DNA of 64,000 nt, from contig NZ_PCMX01000023.1 in NCBI RefSeq assembly GCF_002530675.1, positions 49,824-113,823 on the forward strand, given 5' to 3'. Position 1 is the stretch's first letter. Each line of letters starts with the position of its first letter. The notes under the pieces were generated by a model. The model was not told where the DNA came from. It saw nothing but the letters and a program-made list of their open reading frames with translations, and did not search any database. The translations under genes were made by a program, and so were the position numbers. Shown here in pieces: positions 25,143 through 34,935 of the stretch. Source of the DNA: Flavobacterium columnare NBRC 100251 = ATCC 23463. GTDB lineage: Bacteria; Bacteroidota; Bacteroidia; Flavobacteriales; Flavobacteriaceae.

Positions 25143-26255
25143 CTAAATTCTAAATGCCTTATCCCAGTCCTTCCAAACAGGTTGATAACCCTTTGCACTA
25201 ATCAACTGCGCAATTTCAGCCACAGGGCGTTCATCACTAATTTCAAATTGTTCTAATGTTTGCGGATCGACAACATAACCACCTGGATTAGTCTTAGATC
25301 CAGCACTCATTGTTGTGACCCCAATAGGAATAATATGATTCCGAAAATGTTCATTCTCGCGAGTAGAAATCGAAATTTCAAGATCTTCATTCCAAATGCG
25401 GTACGCACAAATAAGTTGGAGCAAATCTTTATCTTCCATAATAAAATTGGGTTCAATGATCCCTTCAGCAGGTCGCAATCGTGGAAAAGAAACAGAGTAT
25501 TTGCTTTTCCAATAGGTTTTTTGTAAATAATCAATATGTAAGGCATTAAAAAAGCTATCTACTCGCCAATCCTCTAGTCCTAATAAGACACCCAATCCTA
25601 TTTTGTGAACCCCTGATTTCCCTACTCGGTCAGGCGTTTCTAACCTAAAATCGAAGTTGGACTTTTTTCCTTTAGGATGGTATTGTTTATAAACTTCTTT
25701 ATGATAGGTTTCCTGATATACTAATACAGAATACACACCCGCTTGATGCAATTGTTCGTATTCTTCTTGTGAAAGCGGTTGTACTTCAACAGAAATATTG
25801 GCAAAATCGTTTTTAATGACTTCAATAGCATTTAGGAAATAACCAATATTTACGGTATAATTAGCTTCACCCGTTACCAACAAAACGTGATCGTAGCCCA
25901 TAGCTTTTAGAGCTTTTACTTCCTGACGAATTTCACTATCTGAAAGTGTTTTTCTTTTGATTTTATTGTCAAGGCTAAAACCACAATAGGTACAAATATT
26001 TTGGCACTCGTTACTCAAATACATAGGCGCATACAGTTGAATAGTTTTCCCAAAGCGTTTTTGCGTGAGTTGATGAGCCAGTTGCGCCATAGGTTCTAAA
26101 TACTCTTGGGCTAAGGGAGATAAAAGCACCAGAAAATCCTCAACGGTTCGTTTAGGTTTACGCAAAACATTTTCTATATCACGATGCGTTACCGAAGCAA
26201 TTTGGTTAGCAACAGTTTCCCAAGAATAGTTTTCAAATACAGTTTTAAAGGTCAT
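25143..26255 (-). CDS. thiH: 2-iminoacetate (dehydroglycine) synthase, radical SAM
   Basis: Cleaves tyrosine to p-cresol and dehydroglycine, the C2-N unit of the thiazole ring. 370 residues with the radical-SAM cluster motif CQNICTYC (CxxxCxxC, about 86-93), VLLVTGEAN, the HPKGKKSNFDFRLETPDR segment and the C-terminal ThiH-type domain (STRENEHFRNHIIPIG). Having ThiH rather than ThiO means the pathway uses tyrosine instead of glycine oxidase. It is in the TPP-riboswitch operon, separated from thiG by a MITE-like element. Confidence 0.96.
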   Translation of the reverse strand: MTFKTVFENYSWETVANQIASVTHRDIENVLRKPKRTVEDFLVLLSPLAQEYLEPMAQLAHQLTQKRFGKTIQLYAPMYLSNECQNICTYCGFSLDNKIKRKTLSDSEIRQEVKALKAMGYDHVLLVTGEANYTVNIGYFLNAIEVIKNDFANISVEVQPLSQEEYEQLHQAGVYSVLVYQETYHKEVYKQYHPKGKKSNFDFRLETPDRVGKSGVHKIGLGVLLGLEDWRVDSFFNALHIDYLQKTYWKSKYSVSFPRLRPAEGIIEPNFIMEDKDLLQLICAYRIWNEDLEISISTRENEHFRNHIIPIGVTTMSAGSKTNPGGYVVDPQTLEQFEISDERPVAEIAQLISAKGYQPVWKDWDKAFRI

Positions 26256-26270
26256 AATTTTTAGATTTTA

Positions 26271-26433
26271 AGAGGTAGTCCTAAAAGGTCGCAATCTTCT
26301 CATTTCGATCAACGGGAGCCCCGAGAGCTTTGCTCGAATAGGCGAAGAAAATCACATAATATTGATTATGAGACTCCTCCTTGCGTCGGAGTGACAAACG
26401 GTGCGTTGATTTTTTAATTTTCGGACAACTTTT
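26271..26433 (-). repeat. MITE-like dispersed repeat, copy 1 (between thiG and thiH)
   Basis: About 163 bp, homologous in reverse orientation to 43646-43785. Shared blocks on the minus strand include CACTCCGACG, GTCTCATAATCA, TATTATGTGATTT and CGAAATGAGAAGATTGCG. The outer ends (TTGTCCGAAAA and TTTTAGGACTACCTC) are decayed versions of the terminal repeats of copy 2. This copy has an extra internal hairpin (CGAGCAAAGCTCTCG, GGGGCTCCC). It begins right after the thiG stop codon. No coding capacity. Confidence 0.8.
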
Positions 26434-27192
26434 CTATAAAAACGACGTTAACGGACTAGAGGCTTCGGCTTGTGCTAGCGGATTGGCTAACTGAGCTTCA
26501 AAGGCTCTACGTCCTGCAATAACGGCTTCTTTAAATGCTTGTGCCATGGCTACTGGATTTCCAGCTACGGCAATTGCGGTGTTTACTAACACGGCATCAG
26601 CGCCTAATTCCATTGCTTTAGCAGCATCGGACGGCGCACCTATACCTGCATCAATAATTACAGGTACTTTACTTTGTTCGATGATGATTTCTAAAAAATC
26701 AATGGTTCGAAGTCCTTTGTTACTTCCTATGGGAGAACCTAAAGGCATAACCGCCGCGGTACCTACTTCTTCAAGTAACTTACATAAAACGGGGTCGGCA
26801 TGAATGTAAGGATAGACTTCAAATCCTAGTTTAGCGAGTTCTTCCGTAGCTTTTAAGGTTTCGATAGGGTCAGGAAGTAAATATTTTGGATCCGGATGAA
26901 TTTCGAGTTTTACTAAATTCGTTTCCATTGCTTCTCGAGCTAATTGCGCTGCGAAAACAGCTTCTTTAACATTTCTTGCTCCAGAAGTATTGGGTAATAA
27001 TTGAATATGCGAATGGTTGAGGTGCGAAAGAATGGCATCGGTTTCGGTTTCAAAATCGACTCTTTTTAAGGCTACCGTTACTAATTCTGAACCAGAGGCT
27101 AAAATAGCTTCTTCCATTATTTGACTAGAACCAAATTTTCCAGTACCAACAAACAATCGGGAGCTAAATGTGGTATTTCCTATTTTAAGCAT
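26434..27192 (-). CDS. thiG: Thiazole synthase
   Basis: Condenses deoxyxylulose 5-phosphate, dehydroglycine and ThiS-thiocarboxylate into the thiazole phosphate. 252-residue TIM barrel with FVGTGKFGS near 15, the Schiff-base lysine in [34 protein letters not shown], and [27 protein letters not shown]. The start overlaps the end of thiE by 8 nt, giving translational coupling. The stop codon marks the edge of the MITE-like element. Confidence 0.97.
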   Translation of the reverse strand: MLKIGNTTFSSRLFVGTGKFGSSQIMEEAILASGSELVTVALKRVDFETETDAILSHLNHSHIQLLPNTSGARNVKEAVFAAQLAREAMETNLVKLEIHPDPKYLLPDPIETLKATEELAKLGFEVYPYIHADPVLCKLLEEVGTAAVMPLGSPIGSNKGLRTIDFLEIIIEQSKVPVIIDAGIGAPSDAAKAMELGADAVLVNTAIAVAGNPVAMAQAFKEAVIAGRRAFEAQLANPLAQAEASSPLTSFL

Positions 27193-27817
27193 ACGTATAA
27201 AGTGTTTCGTTGAGTTGTTTTACAATTTGACTAGGTTGTGTGGCATTACAAATTAAACCAGAAACGGCTATGCCATACACTCCAATTTCTACTAGTTTAG
27301 GGAGGTCATTTTCTACTATTCCTCCAATGGCAAAAATGGGTTTTACCAATGCTGTATTTGAGCTGGTATTGATAATTTTTTTATAACCTTCAAAACCTAA
27401 CGGGGGGCTTAGTTTTTCTTTAGTGGTAGTAAATCGCAATGGACCTAAACCCAGATAATCACATCTTTCAGCTAATCGTTGTTGTACATCTTCAAGAGTG
27501 TTGGCTGTACCTCCTATAATTTTAACATTACCTAATAATTCACGTGCTTGATCAATACTTCCATCAGTAAGTCCTAAATGTAATCCGTGAGCATCTATGG
27601 CTTTGGCTATGGTAGGAAAATCATTTATGGTAAGCAAAGCATTATATTGATCCGTTTCTTTTTTAACTTTTTCGGCCAATCTAAAAACATCAATTTTAGA
27701 AGCGTTTTTATAACGTAATTGAGTCCAAGTAATTCCCGCATCTAAGGCTTTTCGAATCGAATTAAGTTGCTTTTCAGGCGTTGCCCCCTGCGATATAAAT
27801 TGAATTTTAGGTAACAT
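27185..27817 (-). CDS. thiE: Thiamine-phosphate synthase
   Basis: Joins HMP-pyrophosphate and thiazole phosphate to make thiamine monophosphate. 210 residues with canonical substrate-binding motifs: WTQLRYKN near 32-39, [53 protein letters not shown] and FAIGGI. This is the catalytically complete ThiE of the two family members here. It overlaps thiD by 11 nt and thiG by 8 nt. Confidence 0.95.
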   Translation of the reverse strand: MLPKIQFISQGATPEKQLNSIRKALDAGITWTQLRYKNASKIDVFRLAEKVKKETDQYNALLTINDFPTIAKAIDAHGLHLGLTDGSIDQARELLGNVKIIGGTANTLEDVQQRLAERCDYLGLGPLRFTTTKEKLSPPLGFEGYKKIINTSSNTALVKPIFAIGGIVENDLPKLVEIGVYGIAVSGLICNATQPSQIVKQLNETLYTYA

Positions 27818-28568
27818 AGTAGGCTAATAATTTTTTATTTGAGTTTAATGTTTGTTCTATAAATTGTTTGGCTTTTTTACAACTTTCTGGAAGTGATTTA
27901 TCTAGAGCTAAATGTGCCGTGATGGCAGATGATAAAATACAACCTGAACCGTGTTTGGGATATATTTTGTTAGTAGAGGGTTTTAAAGTATGAGTTTCAT
28001 GGCTTATAATCAAATAATCTGTTCCTAGTTGGGATATATTATGTCCTCCTTTCCATAAAACTGCCGTATGTTGTGCCAATAACTCAGTTTTTTCTAGAGG
28101 GCTTATGGATTGAGGAACTAAGATGTCTAATTCATTATGATTAGGAGTGATGAGATCAACTTGTTCTAAAATAGATGGTAAACAATCGTAAATAAGCGGA
28201 GTGAATTCATAATTTGCGGTGGCTTTTAAAACGGGATCCCAAACAATTTTAGCCTTTGGCCACAAGAGTTTTATTGTTTTTAGATACGTATCCAATGTTT
28301 CTAAGCTGGGAATAATTCCAATTTTCACAGCTTGTACTTCATACTGTTTAGCAAGATGATTGAGACTATCAATTACCCAAGAAGTGTTCATCCACTCCAT
28401 TTTGAGAAACCTATCTTCCGTTTGAATAGTATTACCAGTAATCACGGCTAATCCATATACTTTCTGCATTTCAAATGTTTTAACATCGGCAAGAACCCCC
28501 GCTCCAGCCGAAGGATCAAAGCCTGCTAGACTGAGTACGAAAGGACGATGTTTTGACATTTTTTCCAT
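27807..28568 (-). CDS. thiD: Hydroxymethylpyrimidine/phosphomethylpyrimidine kinase
   Basis: Phosphorylates HMP and then HMP-P to HMP-PP. 253 residues of ribokinase fold: SLAGFDPSAGAGVLADVKTFE near 13-33, AVKIGIIPS, VWDPVLKAT, TPNHNELDIL, WKGGHN, and the anion-hole motif HGSGCILSSAITAHLA, which is the GTGC motif of the family in a Ser variant. ATG codons lie at both 28568 and 28559, and the choice is uncertain. It overlaps the upstream ThiE-like gene by about 43 nt. Confidence 0.94.
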   Translation of the reverse strand: MEKMSKHRPFVLSLAGFDPSAGAGVLADVKTFEMQKVYGLAVITGNTIQTEDRFLKMEWMNTSWVIDSLNHLAKQYEVQAVKIGIIPSLETLDTYLKTIKLLWPKAKIVWDPVLKATANYEFTPLIYDCLPSILEQVDLITPNHNELDILVPQSISPLEKTELLAQHTAVLWKGGHNISQLGTDYLIISHETHTLKPSTNKIYPKHGSGCILSSAITAHLALDKSLPESCKKAKQFIEQTLNSNKKLLAYYVT

Positions 28569-29098
28569 TGTTCTATAGGATTAGGATGTAACCAAATAGC
28601 ACCTAATAAGGCAACCGAGTTAAAATACAGAAGTACTTCGGAAATGTTTTTTTCTGAAATTCCTCCCAAAGCTATAAGTTGGGTATTAAAATTTGTACGT
28701 TGAGCAATTTGATGAAGAATCTCAGGATTTTGATAATTAACTTTCGAAATACTTGGAAATACTGGACTCAAAAAGGCATAATGATAAGCCGAATCGAGTT
28801 CATTAAATTCTGTAATACTATGCGTTGAGGTGGATAAACTTTTTGTATTTTTTACTATCGAATTTCTATTTTGACTAGTTTGATGGATTCCTTTCAAATC
28901 GTATTCATTTACTAATTCAGGATAATATACTACACAAAATGGATGAAAATAAGTGTCAATTTTTTCTAAATATGCTTTTGTTTCTTGTAAAGTGTAGTTA
29001 GGTTTTCTGATATGAAAATGAGTAAGCCCTGCATCAAATAACTGATGCAGGGTTTGAATTTCATTTTCTATAGTATGTTCTGTTGATAGTAGAATCAT
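28526..29098 (-). CDS. Divergent ThiE/TenI-like protein
   Basis: About 190 residues with a TIM-barrel ThiE/TenI outline (HFHIRKPNY, FLSPVFPSIS, IALGGISEKN). The residues that bind the pyrimidine pyrophosphate and magnesium in true ThiE are not conserved. The IND loop is replaced by YYPEL, HLG by GIHQT, and the threonine/lysine stretch after the GP motif by SISK. It may act like TenI (thiazole tautomerase) or be a non-catalytic paralogue. The frame is open to 29122 as GTG, but those codons are part of an intergenic repeat, so I place the start at the ATG at 29098. It lies between thiC and thiD. Confidence 0.8.
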   Translation of the reverse strand: MILLSTEHTIENEIQTLHQLFDAGLTHFHIRKPNYTLQETKAYLEKIDTYFHPFCVVYYPELVNEYDLKGIHQTSQNRNSIVKNTKSLSTSTHSITEFNELDSAYHYAFLSPVFPSISKVNYQNPEILHQIAQRTNFNTQLIALGGISEKNISEVLLYFNSVALLGAIWLHPNPIEQWKKCQNIVLSYSV

Positions 29099-29105
29099 TT
29101 TTTTT

Positions 29106-29230
29106 GGTTCACTAAGTTTCACAAAGTTCTTACACAGAGTTTACTTCTTTAGTTCGCTTCGCTCGTATCACAAAGTTTTTTCACAGAGTCACACAAAGTT
29201 CACATAGCTTCTTTATGTATCTCTGTGAAT
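29106..29230. repeat. Periodic intergenic repeat, CACARAG units (thiC downstream)
   Basis: CACARAG heptamers start at 29120, 29133, 29169, 29182 and 29192, with a related CACATAG at 29201, spaced mostly 9-13 nt apart. The array is interrupted by a short TTCGCTTCGCTCG block. An opposite-facing CTCTGTG at 29221 could pair with CACAGAG. It fills the whole gap between the ThiE-like gene and thiC, and its end is the leader of the former. Confidence 0.65.
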
Positions 29231-29238
29231 TCATCATA

Positions 29239-31104
<1,866 letters not shown>

Positions 31105-31139
31105 TTAAAAACAGAAGTAATATTCAGAAATCTAGAATT

Positions 31140-31346
31140 TTAACCTCCTTGAGTAGCTTTAATAATAATTATATTTTGATTAGGTTGTATAGAAGTACTG
31201 TCCCATTGTGATTTTGGGATTACTTGTTCATTTATTGCAATTGCAATACCTCTTTGTTTATTAGGTAATTCAATATCGAGTAATTGTTGCACAGTGAGTG
31301 CTTCATTCTCAAATATTTTTTTTTCTTGATTAATTATAAGTTCCAT
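31140..31346 (-). CDS. thiS: Sulfur-carrier protein ThiS
   Basis: 68-residue ubiquitin-like beta-grasp protein. It ends in the required Gly-Gly (IIKATQGG), where ThiF adenylates it and sulfur is loaded as a thiocarboxylate for ThiG. The middle has AIAINEQVIPKSQWDST, typical of ThiS. It is the first gene after the TPP riboswitch and about 70 nt downstream of the aptamer. Confidence 0.95.
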   Translation of the reverse strand: MELIINQEKKIFENEALTVQQLLDIELPNKQRGIAIAINEQVIPKSQWDSTSIQPNQNIIIIKATQGG

Positions 31347-31383
31347 TCTTTGTTAGTTTTATCACTTTAGGAATGGCCACAGG

Positions 31384-31402
31384 TATAGCTTAGGATGCTA
31401 TA
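31384..31402 (-). promoter_or_regulatory. Hairpin in the riboswitch expression platform
   Basis: Minus-strand TATAGC, 7-nt loop, GCTATA, between the aptamer and thiS. No T tract follows, so it does not look like an intrinsic terminator. Control of translation is the more likely mode, by inference. Confidence 0.4.
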
Positions 31403-31415
31403 AAAGAAGTCATTT

Positions 31416-31493
31416 ACTTTTCCCTACGCTAGTATGAACTAGATCAGGTTCAAAGGGTAAAATCTCAGCTTGCTATGCAAACACCCCTAAAGT
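31416..31493 (-). promoter_or_regulatory. TPP riboswitch (THI element)
   Basis: Minus-strand leader with the conserved TPP aptamer blocks in order: ACTTTAGGGGTG (P1/P2 side), GCTGAGA, ACCCTTTGAACCTGAT, CTAGTTCATACTAGCG and GTAGGGAAA. The P1 stem forms between ACTTT at 31493-31489 and AAAGT at 31420-31416. High thiamine pyrophosphate should lower expression of thiS and the following seven genes. Confidence 0.96.
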
Positions 31494-31499
31494 ACGAGA

Positions 31500-31507
31500 C
31501 AAATGTA
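31500..31507 (-). promoter_or_regulatory. -7 element (TACATTTG) of the thiamin operon
   Basis: Minus-strand TACATTTG matches TAnnTTTG and lies 6 nt before the aptamer, so the transcript would begin almost at P1. No TTG at -33. Confidence 0.65.
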
Positions 31508-31543
31508 AACTTTTATTTTAAATTATAAATGTTAAATTTTGAA

Positions 31544-32104
31544 TCAGTTATTCCTCTTCCAACAATCTTCTATGTGATCGTTTACCATACCTATCGCCTG
31601 CATATAGGCATAGACTACGGTAGAACCCACAAATTTAAATCCTCTTTTTTTAAGATCTTTACTTAATTTGTTTGATATTTCGGTGGTAGCTGGAACATCT
31701 TTTAACGTTTGAGGAGTATTATCTATAGGTTTGCCATCTACAAAGCCCCAAATGTATTCCGAAAAAGTTCCAAATTCTTCCCTGATTTTAATAAACGCTT
31801 GTGCGTTTGTTACGGTTGCTTTTATTTTAAGTTTATGACGAATAATACCCGAATCTTGTGCTAGTAGTTCCATCTTCTTTTGACTATATTTTGCAATTTT
31901 TTCAAAATCAAAATTATTGAAAGCTTTTCTGAAATTTTCTCTCTTACAAAGAATGGTATACCAGCTCAACCCTGCTTGAAAGGTTTCTAATACCAAAAAT
32001 TCAAAAATTGTTTCATCATCGTACACTGGGGTACCCCATTCATTATCATGGTAGTTACGATATAAATCATCTTTTTCACACCAGTTGCAACGTATTTTTT
32101 TCAT
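31544..32104 (-). CDS. tag: DNA-3-methyladenine glycosylase I
   Basis: Excises 3-methyladenine from alkylated DNA as the first step of base-excision repair. 186 residues starting MKKIRCNWCEKDDLYRNYHDNEWGTP-style, the Tag N terminus, with FEFLVLETFQAGLSWYTIL near 28-46 and a C terminus GMVNDHIEDCW. Zinc ligands Cys6, His19 and the final H-x3-C are all present. It lies upstream of the thiamin operon in the same direction, and that operon's promoter is in the short gap after its stop. Confidence 0.95.
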   Translation of the reverse strand: MKKIRCNWCEKDDLYRNYHDNEWGTPVYDDETIFEFLVLETFQAGLSWYTILCKRENFRKAFNNFDFEKIAKYSQKKMELLAQDSGIIRHKLKIKATVTNAQAFIKIREEFGTFSEYIWGFVDGKPIDNTPQTLKDVPATTEISNKLSKDLKKRGFKFVGSTVVYAYMQAIGMVNDHIEDCWKRNN

Positions 32105-32248
32105 ATTATGTAATTTTTGTTACAATAAAAATATTTTTTTACATATAAATTTACATATTAATTACGTATAATATAATTAATTTTAATATTTTTATTAGAA
32201 GATTATAATTTCGAAAATCTAAAAAAAACACACAAACTATTAACTATT

Positions 32249-32878
32249 ATGAAAACAGAAATTATCCAAGGTCTATTAAATAGTTATACCTATTCAGAGT
32301 ATAGAAAATCACTAGCCGACTTATTAGTTCAAGGAAAGTCTTCAGGTAATGATCAGTCGGAAGATCATCTGTATTATAGCCAATTAAACCAAACTCGCAT
32401 GAATCGTTTAGATAAAACTTTGCAGATTCCTGAAGATGTTTTGGAAAAATTAAAAAATATAAAAAATGAATATACTTGGTTAGTATTAGCAGAGGGTTGG
32501 TGTGGAGATGTGGCTCAAATAGCACCTGTTTTATCAAAGATAAGTTCTGTAACGGATAAAATTAATTTACGATTCGTATTTAGAGATGCAAATGATCCTC
32601 TAATGAGTTGTTTTTTAACTAATGATGCGCGTGCTATACCAAAAGTTATTATTTTAGATAATGAAAACAAGGAGTTAAAAGCAACTTGGGGTCCTCGACC
32701 TGAAGGAGCGACTAATCTGATTAAAAATTATAAGGCTCAACATGGGATAGTAGATCAAACAGCAAAAAAAGAATTACAACTTTGGTATTTGCATGATAAA
32801 GGAAAAAGCACAATGGAGGAATTAACATCTATCATGATGCGTCTAGAAGAACTTGTACATCATAAAACTTATAATTAA
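32249..32878 (+). CDS. Thioredoxin-fold protein with single-cysteine WCGD motif
   Basis: 209 residues. A thioredoxin fold is centred on WLVLAEGWCGDVAQIAPVL (about 77-95), with the later cis-Pro region ARAIPKVIILD. The active site is W84-C85-G86-D87. The resolving cysteine of the usual CxxC is replaced by Asp, so it cannot form the normal intramolecular disulfide. Bacteroidota have many such thioredoxin-family proteins of unknown role. No signal peptide is seen, so it is probably cytoplasmic. Divergent from tag and followed by its own strong terminator. Confidence 0.82.
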   Translation: MKTEIIQGLLNSYTYSEYRKSLADLLVQGKSSGNDQSEDHLYYSQLNQTRMNRLDKTLQIPEDVLEKLKNIKNEYTWLVLAEGWCGDVAQIAPVLSKISSVTDKINLRFVFRDANDPLMSCFLTNDARAIPKVIILDNENKELKATWGPRPEGATNLIKNYKAQHGIVDQTAKKELQLWYLHDKGKSTMEELTSIMMRLEELVHHKTYN

Positions 32879-32883
32879 AAATT

Positions 32884-32922
32884 AAAAATAGGCTATCCTA
32901 AAAAGAAGGATAGCCTATTTTT
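32884..32922. terminator. Terminator after the thioredoxin-like gene
   Basis: AAAAATAGGCTATCCT (32884-32899) and its perfect complement at 32907-32922, ending in TTTTT. Confidence 0.92.
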
Positions 32923-33031
32923 ATTAGTAAATATTGGGAAGCCTATTAAAAATGAATTTTTACCACAATGCCGAATTTTATATATGTTTCTCTAGATGTG
33001 GTTTCACTTTTAGAATAATCTCATTTTAAAA

Positions 33032-33730
33032 TTAATTATTAGTAATTAATTCTGAAAACGCATCAGGTGTTAATGCTTTTTCTACAGAAAAATCACCACT
33101 TTTTGTACGTCTTAAAGCCGTTAAATGCCCACCAGATTCTAAGGCAGCTCCTAGATCATGAGCTAGAGAGCGAATATAAGTACCTTTACTACAACTGACC
33201 CTAAAATCAATTTCAGGTAACTCAATTCGGGTTATCTCAAATTCGTAAATAGTTGTTTTTCGTGCTTCTATTTCTATTTCGGTTCCAGTCCGTGCGTACT
33301 CATATAAGCGTTTACCCTCTTTTTTTAAGGCAGAAAAGACAGGTGGTTTTTGTTCTATTTCACCTATAAATTGTTTAACGGTTTCTGTTATGAGTACAGG
33401 CGTAATATGATTGATAGGAAAAGTAGCGTTTACAGGTGTTTCTAAATCATAAGAAGGAGTTGTAGCACCTAATTGTATAGTACCTGTATATTCCTTCGTT
33501 TGTCCCATTAATTCAGGAATTTTTTTGGTGTATTTTCCTGTGCAAACAATCAGTAACCCCGTTGCTAAGGGGTCTAAGGTACCTGAATGACCTATTTTAA
33601 ATTTTTTAGGTAAATCTAATCGGTTTTTTAATACATATTTTAATTTATTAACCGCTTGAAAAGAGCTCCAATTGAGAGGTTTGTCTATCAATAAGATCTG
33701 TCCGTTTAATATGTCTTCTTTTGTGTACAA
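33032..33730 (-). CDS. truB: tRNA pseudouridine-55 synthase
   Basis: Makes pseudouridine 55 in the T loop of tRNAs. 232 residues with ILLIDKPLNWSSFQAVNKL near the N terminus, catalytic Asp in HSGTLDPLATGLLIV, KEYTGTIQLG, and FRVSCSKGTYIRSLAHDLG. It seems to start with TTG at 33730 (MYTKEDILNG), because no ATG gives a full N terminus. The start is 4 nt after the uppP stop, so it is the last gene of the ftsX-DUF3098-uppP-truB operon. The C-terminal PUA-like extension of longer TruB proteins is absent. Confidence 0.95.
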   Translation of the reverse strand: MYTKEDILNGQILLIDKPLNWSSFQAVNKLKYVLKNRLDLPKKFKIGHSGTLDPLATGLLIVCTGKYTKKIPELMGQTKEYTGTIQLGATTPSYDLETPVNATFPINHITPVLITETVKQFIGEIEQKPPVFSALKKEGKRLYEYARTGTEIEIEARKTTIYEFEITRIELPEIDFRVSCSKGTYIRSLAHDLGAALESGGHLTALRRTKSGDFSVEKALTPDAFSELITNN

Positions 33731-33734
33731 CGTT

Positions 33735-34544
33735 TTATTTATTAATAGAAAAATAGATTAACAATAAGCTTCCTGCAATAATACGATACCAGCCCCAAGG
33801 TTTAAAACCATATTTTTTGATTATTCCTATGAATAATTTGATGGCTAATACGGCTACTATAAATGCTACTATATTTCCTATAATAAACATTGTAATAGTG
33901 TCTTTTGATTGTAAGATTAACTCATAGCCTTTCATTTGACTATGTTCATACGTTTTTAAAAACACAGAGTAGCAAGTTACAGCCAACATAGTGGGAACCG
34001 CTAAAAAGAAAGAAAATTCGGCAGCTACGTGACGTGTGAGGCCTTGTTGCATTCCTCCAATTATAGATGCAGCACTTCTACTCGTTCCTGGCATCATAGC
34101 TAGACATTGCCAAAATCCAATAGTGATAGCTTTTTTAATAGAAATTTCTTCTTCGGAAGTAATCTGAGGATTTTGAAAAAAACGGTCAATAAATAATAAA
34201 ATAACACCTCCTACTATTAATACAAAAGCAATTGGAATGGGTTTTTCTAAAACAGCTTCTATTTTATCATCAAACAGTTTACCTAATATTAAAGCGGGAA
34301 CAACAGCTGCTGCCAACTTAATATAAAAATTAAATTTAGTAAAATCAAAAAACTTTTTCCAATACAAGAAAACTACCGCTAAAATAGCACCAAATTGTAT
34401 TGAAACTTGAAATAGTTTTACAAAATCATCATTTTGAACGCCAAAAAAAGAACTTGTAAAAATCATGTGAGCAGTGGAAGAAACAGGTAAATATTCTGTT
34501 AACCCTTCTACTATAGCGATAATAATTGCTTTGAGTACATCCAT
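33735..34544 (-). CDS. uppP: Undecaprenyl-diphosphatase (BacA/UppP)
   Basis: Integral membrane phosphatase that recycles undecaprenyl pyrophosphate, the lipid carrier of cell-wall units. Loss or overexpression alters bacitracin sensitivity. 269 residues with both family signatures: IVEGLTEYLPVSSTAHMI near 11-28 and PGTSRSAASIIGGM near 153-166, plus about seven hydrophobic segments. It lies between DUF3098 and truB in a Bacteroidota-typical operon. Two PAP2 genes within 4 kb could overlap in function. Confidence 0.96.
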   Translation of the reverse strand: MDVLKAIIIAIVEGLTEYLPVSSTAHMIFTSSFFGVQNDDFVKLFQVSIQFGAILAVVFLYWKKFFDFTKFNFYIKLAAAVVPALILGKLFDDKIEAVLEKPIPIAFVLIVGGVILLFIDRFFQNPQITSEEEISIKKAITIGFWQCLAMMPGTSRSAASIIGGMQQGLTRHVAAEFSFFLAVPTMLAVTCYSVFLKTYEHSQMKGYELILQSKDTITMFIIGNIVAFIVAVLAIKLFIGIIKKYGFKPWGWYRIIAGSLLLIYFSINK

Positions 34545-34624
34545 TTTTAAATTGAGCGATTACTGATTAGCGAAAAGAAATTGGTCAGCAAAATTATTTA
34601 CTCTTCACAAATCACTTCATTATT

Positions 34625-34855
34625 TTATTTTTCTTGTTTGAAAATAGAATAAATGACCACACCAAAACCAGCTAAAACCATGGTTGGTGCTAATCGTATT
34701 CTTCTAAAACTAAATATTTCAGGATTGAAAACAGTAGGATCATCACTACCGCCACCAGCCATTAGTACAAAACCTAATGCAATAATAGCAATACCTATTA
34801 GTAAAAATTTATAATTTACTTTTTCAAAAAGAAATTCATGTTTTTTATTTTCCAT
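34625..34855 (-). CDS. DUF3098 small membrane protein
   Basis: 76 residues with two membrane helices (about 17-35 and 54-70) separated by GGGSDDPTVFNPEIFSFRRI, which is the DUF3098 signature. The function is unknown, and the gene usually lies between ftsX and uppP in Bacteroidota. The frame is open 20 codons upstream. MENKKHEFLFEKVNYKF at 34855 is chosen because it matches the usual family length and follows a purine-rich leader. Confidence 0.85.
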   Translation of the reverse strand: MENKKHEFLFEKVNYKFLLIGIAIIALGFVLMAGGGSDDPTVFNPEIFSFRRIRLAPTMVLAGFGVVIYSIFKQEK

Positions 34856-34935
34856 AAAAAAAAATTTAAAATTTAGAAAATAGAACTCAGAATGAACTCT
34901 ACTAAAATATGGCATTCAATACTTAAATCTAAAAA

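Noticed and set aside
31384..31402. Riboswitch hairpin as an intrinsic terminator
   Set aside because: The stem is only six A/T-rich pairs and no T run follows.
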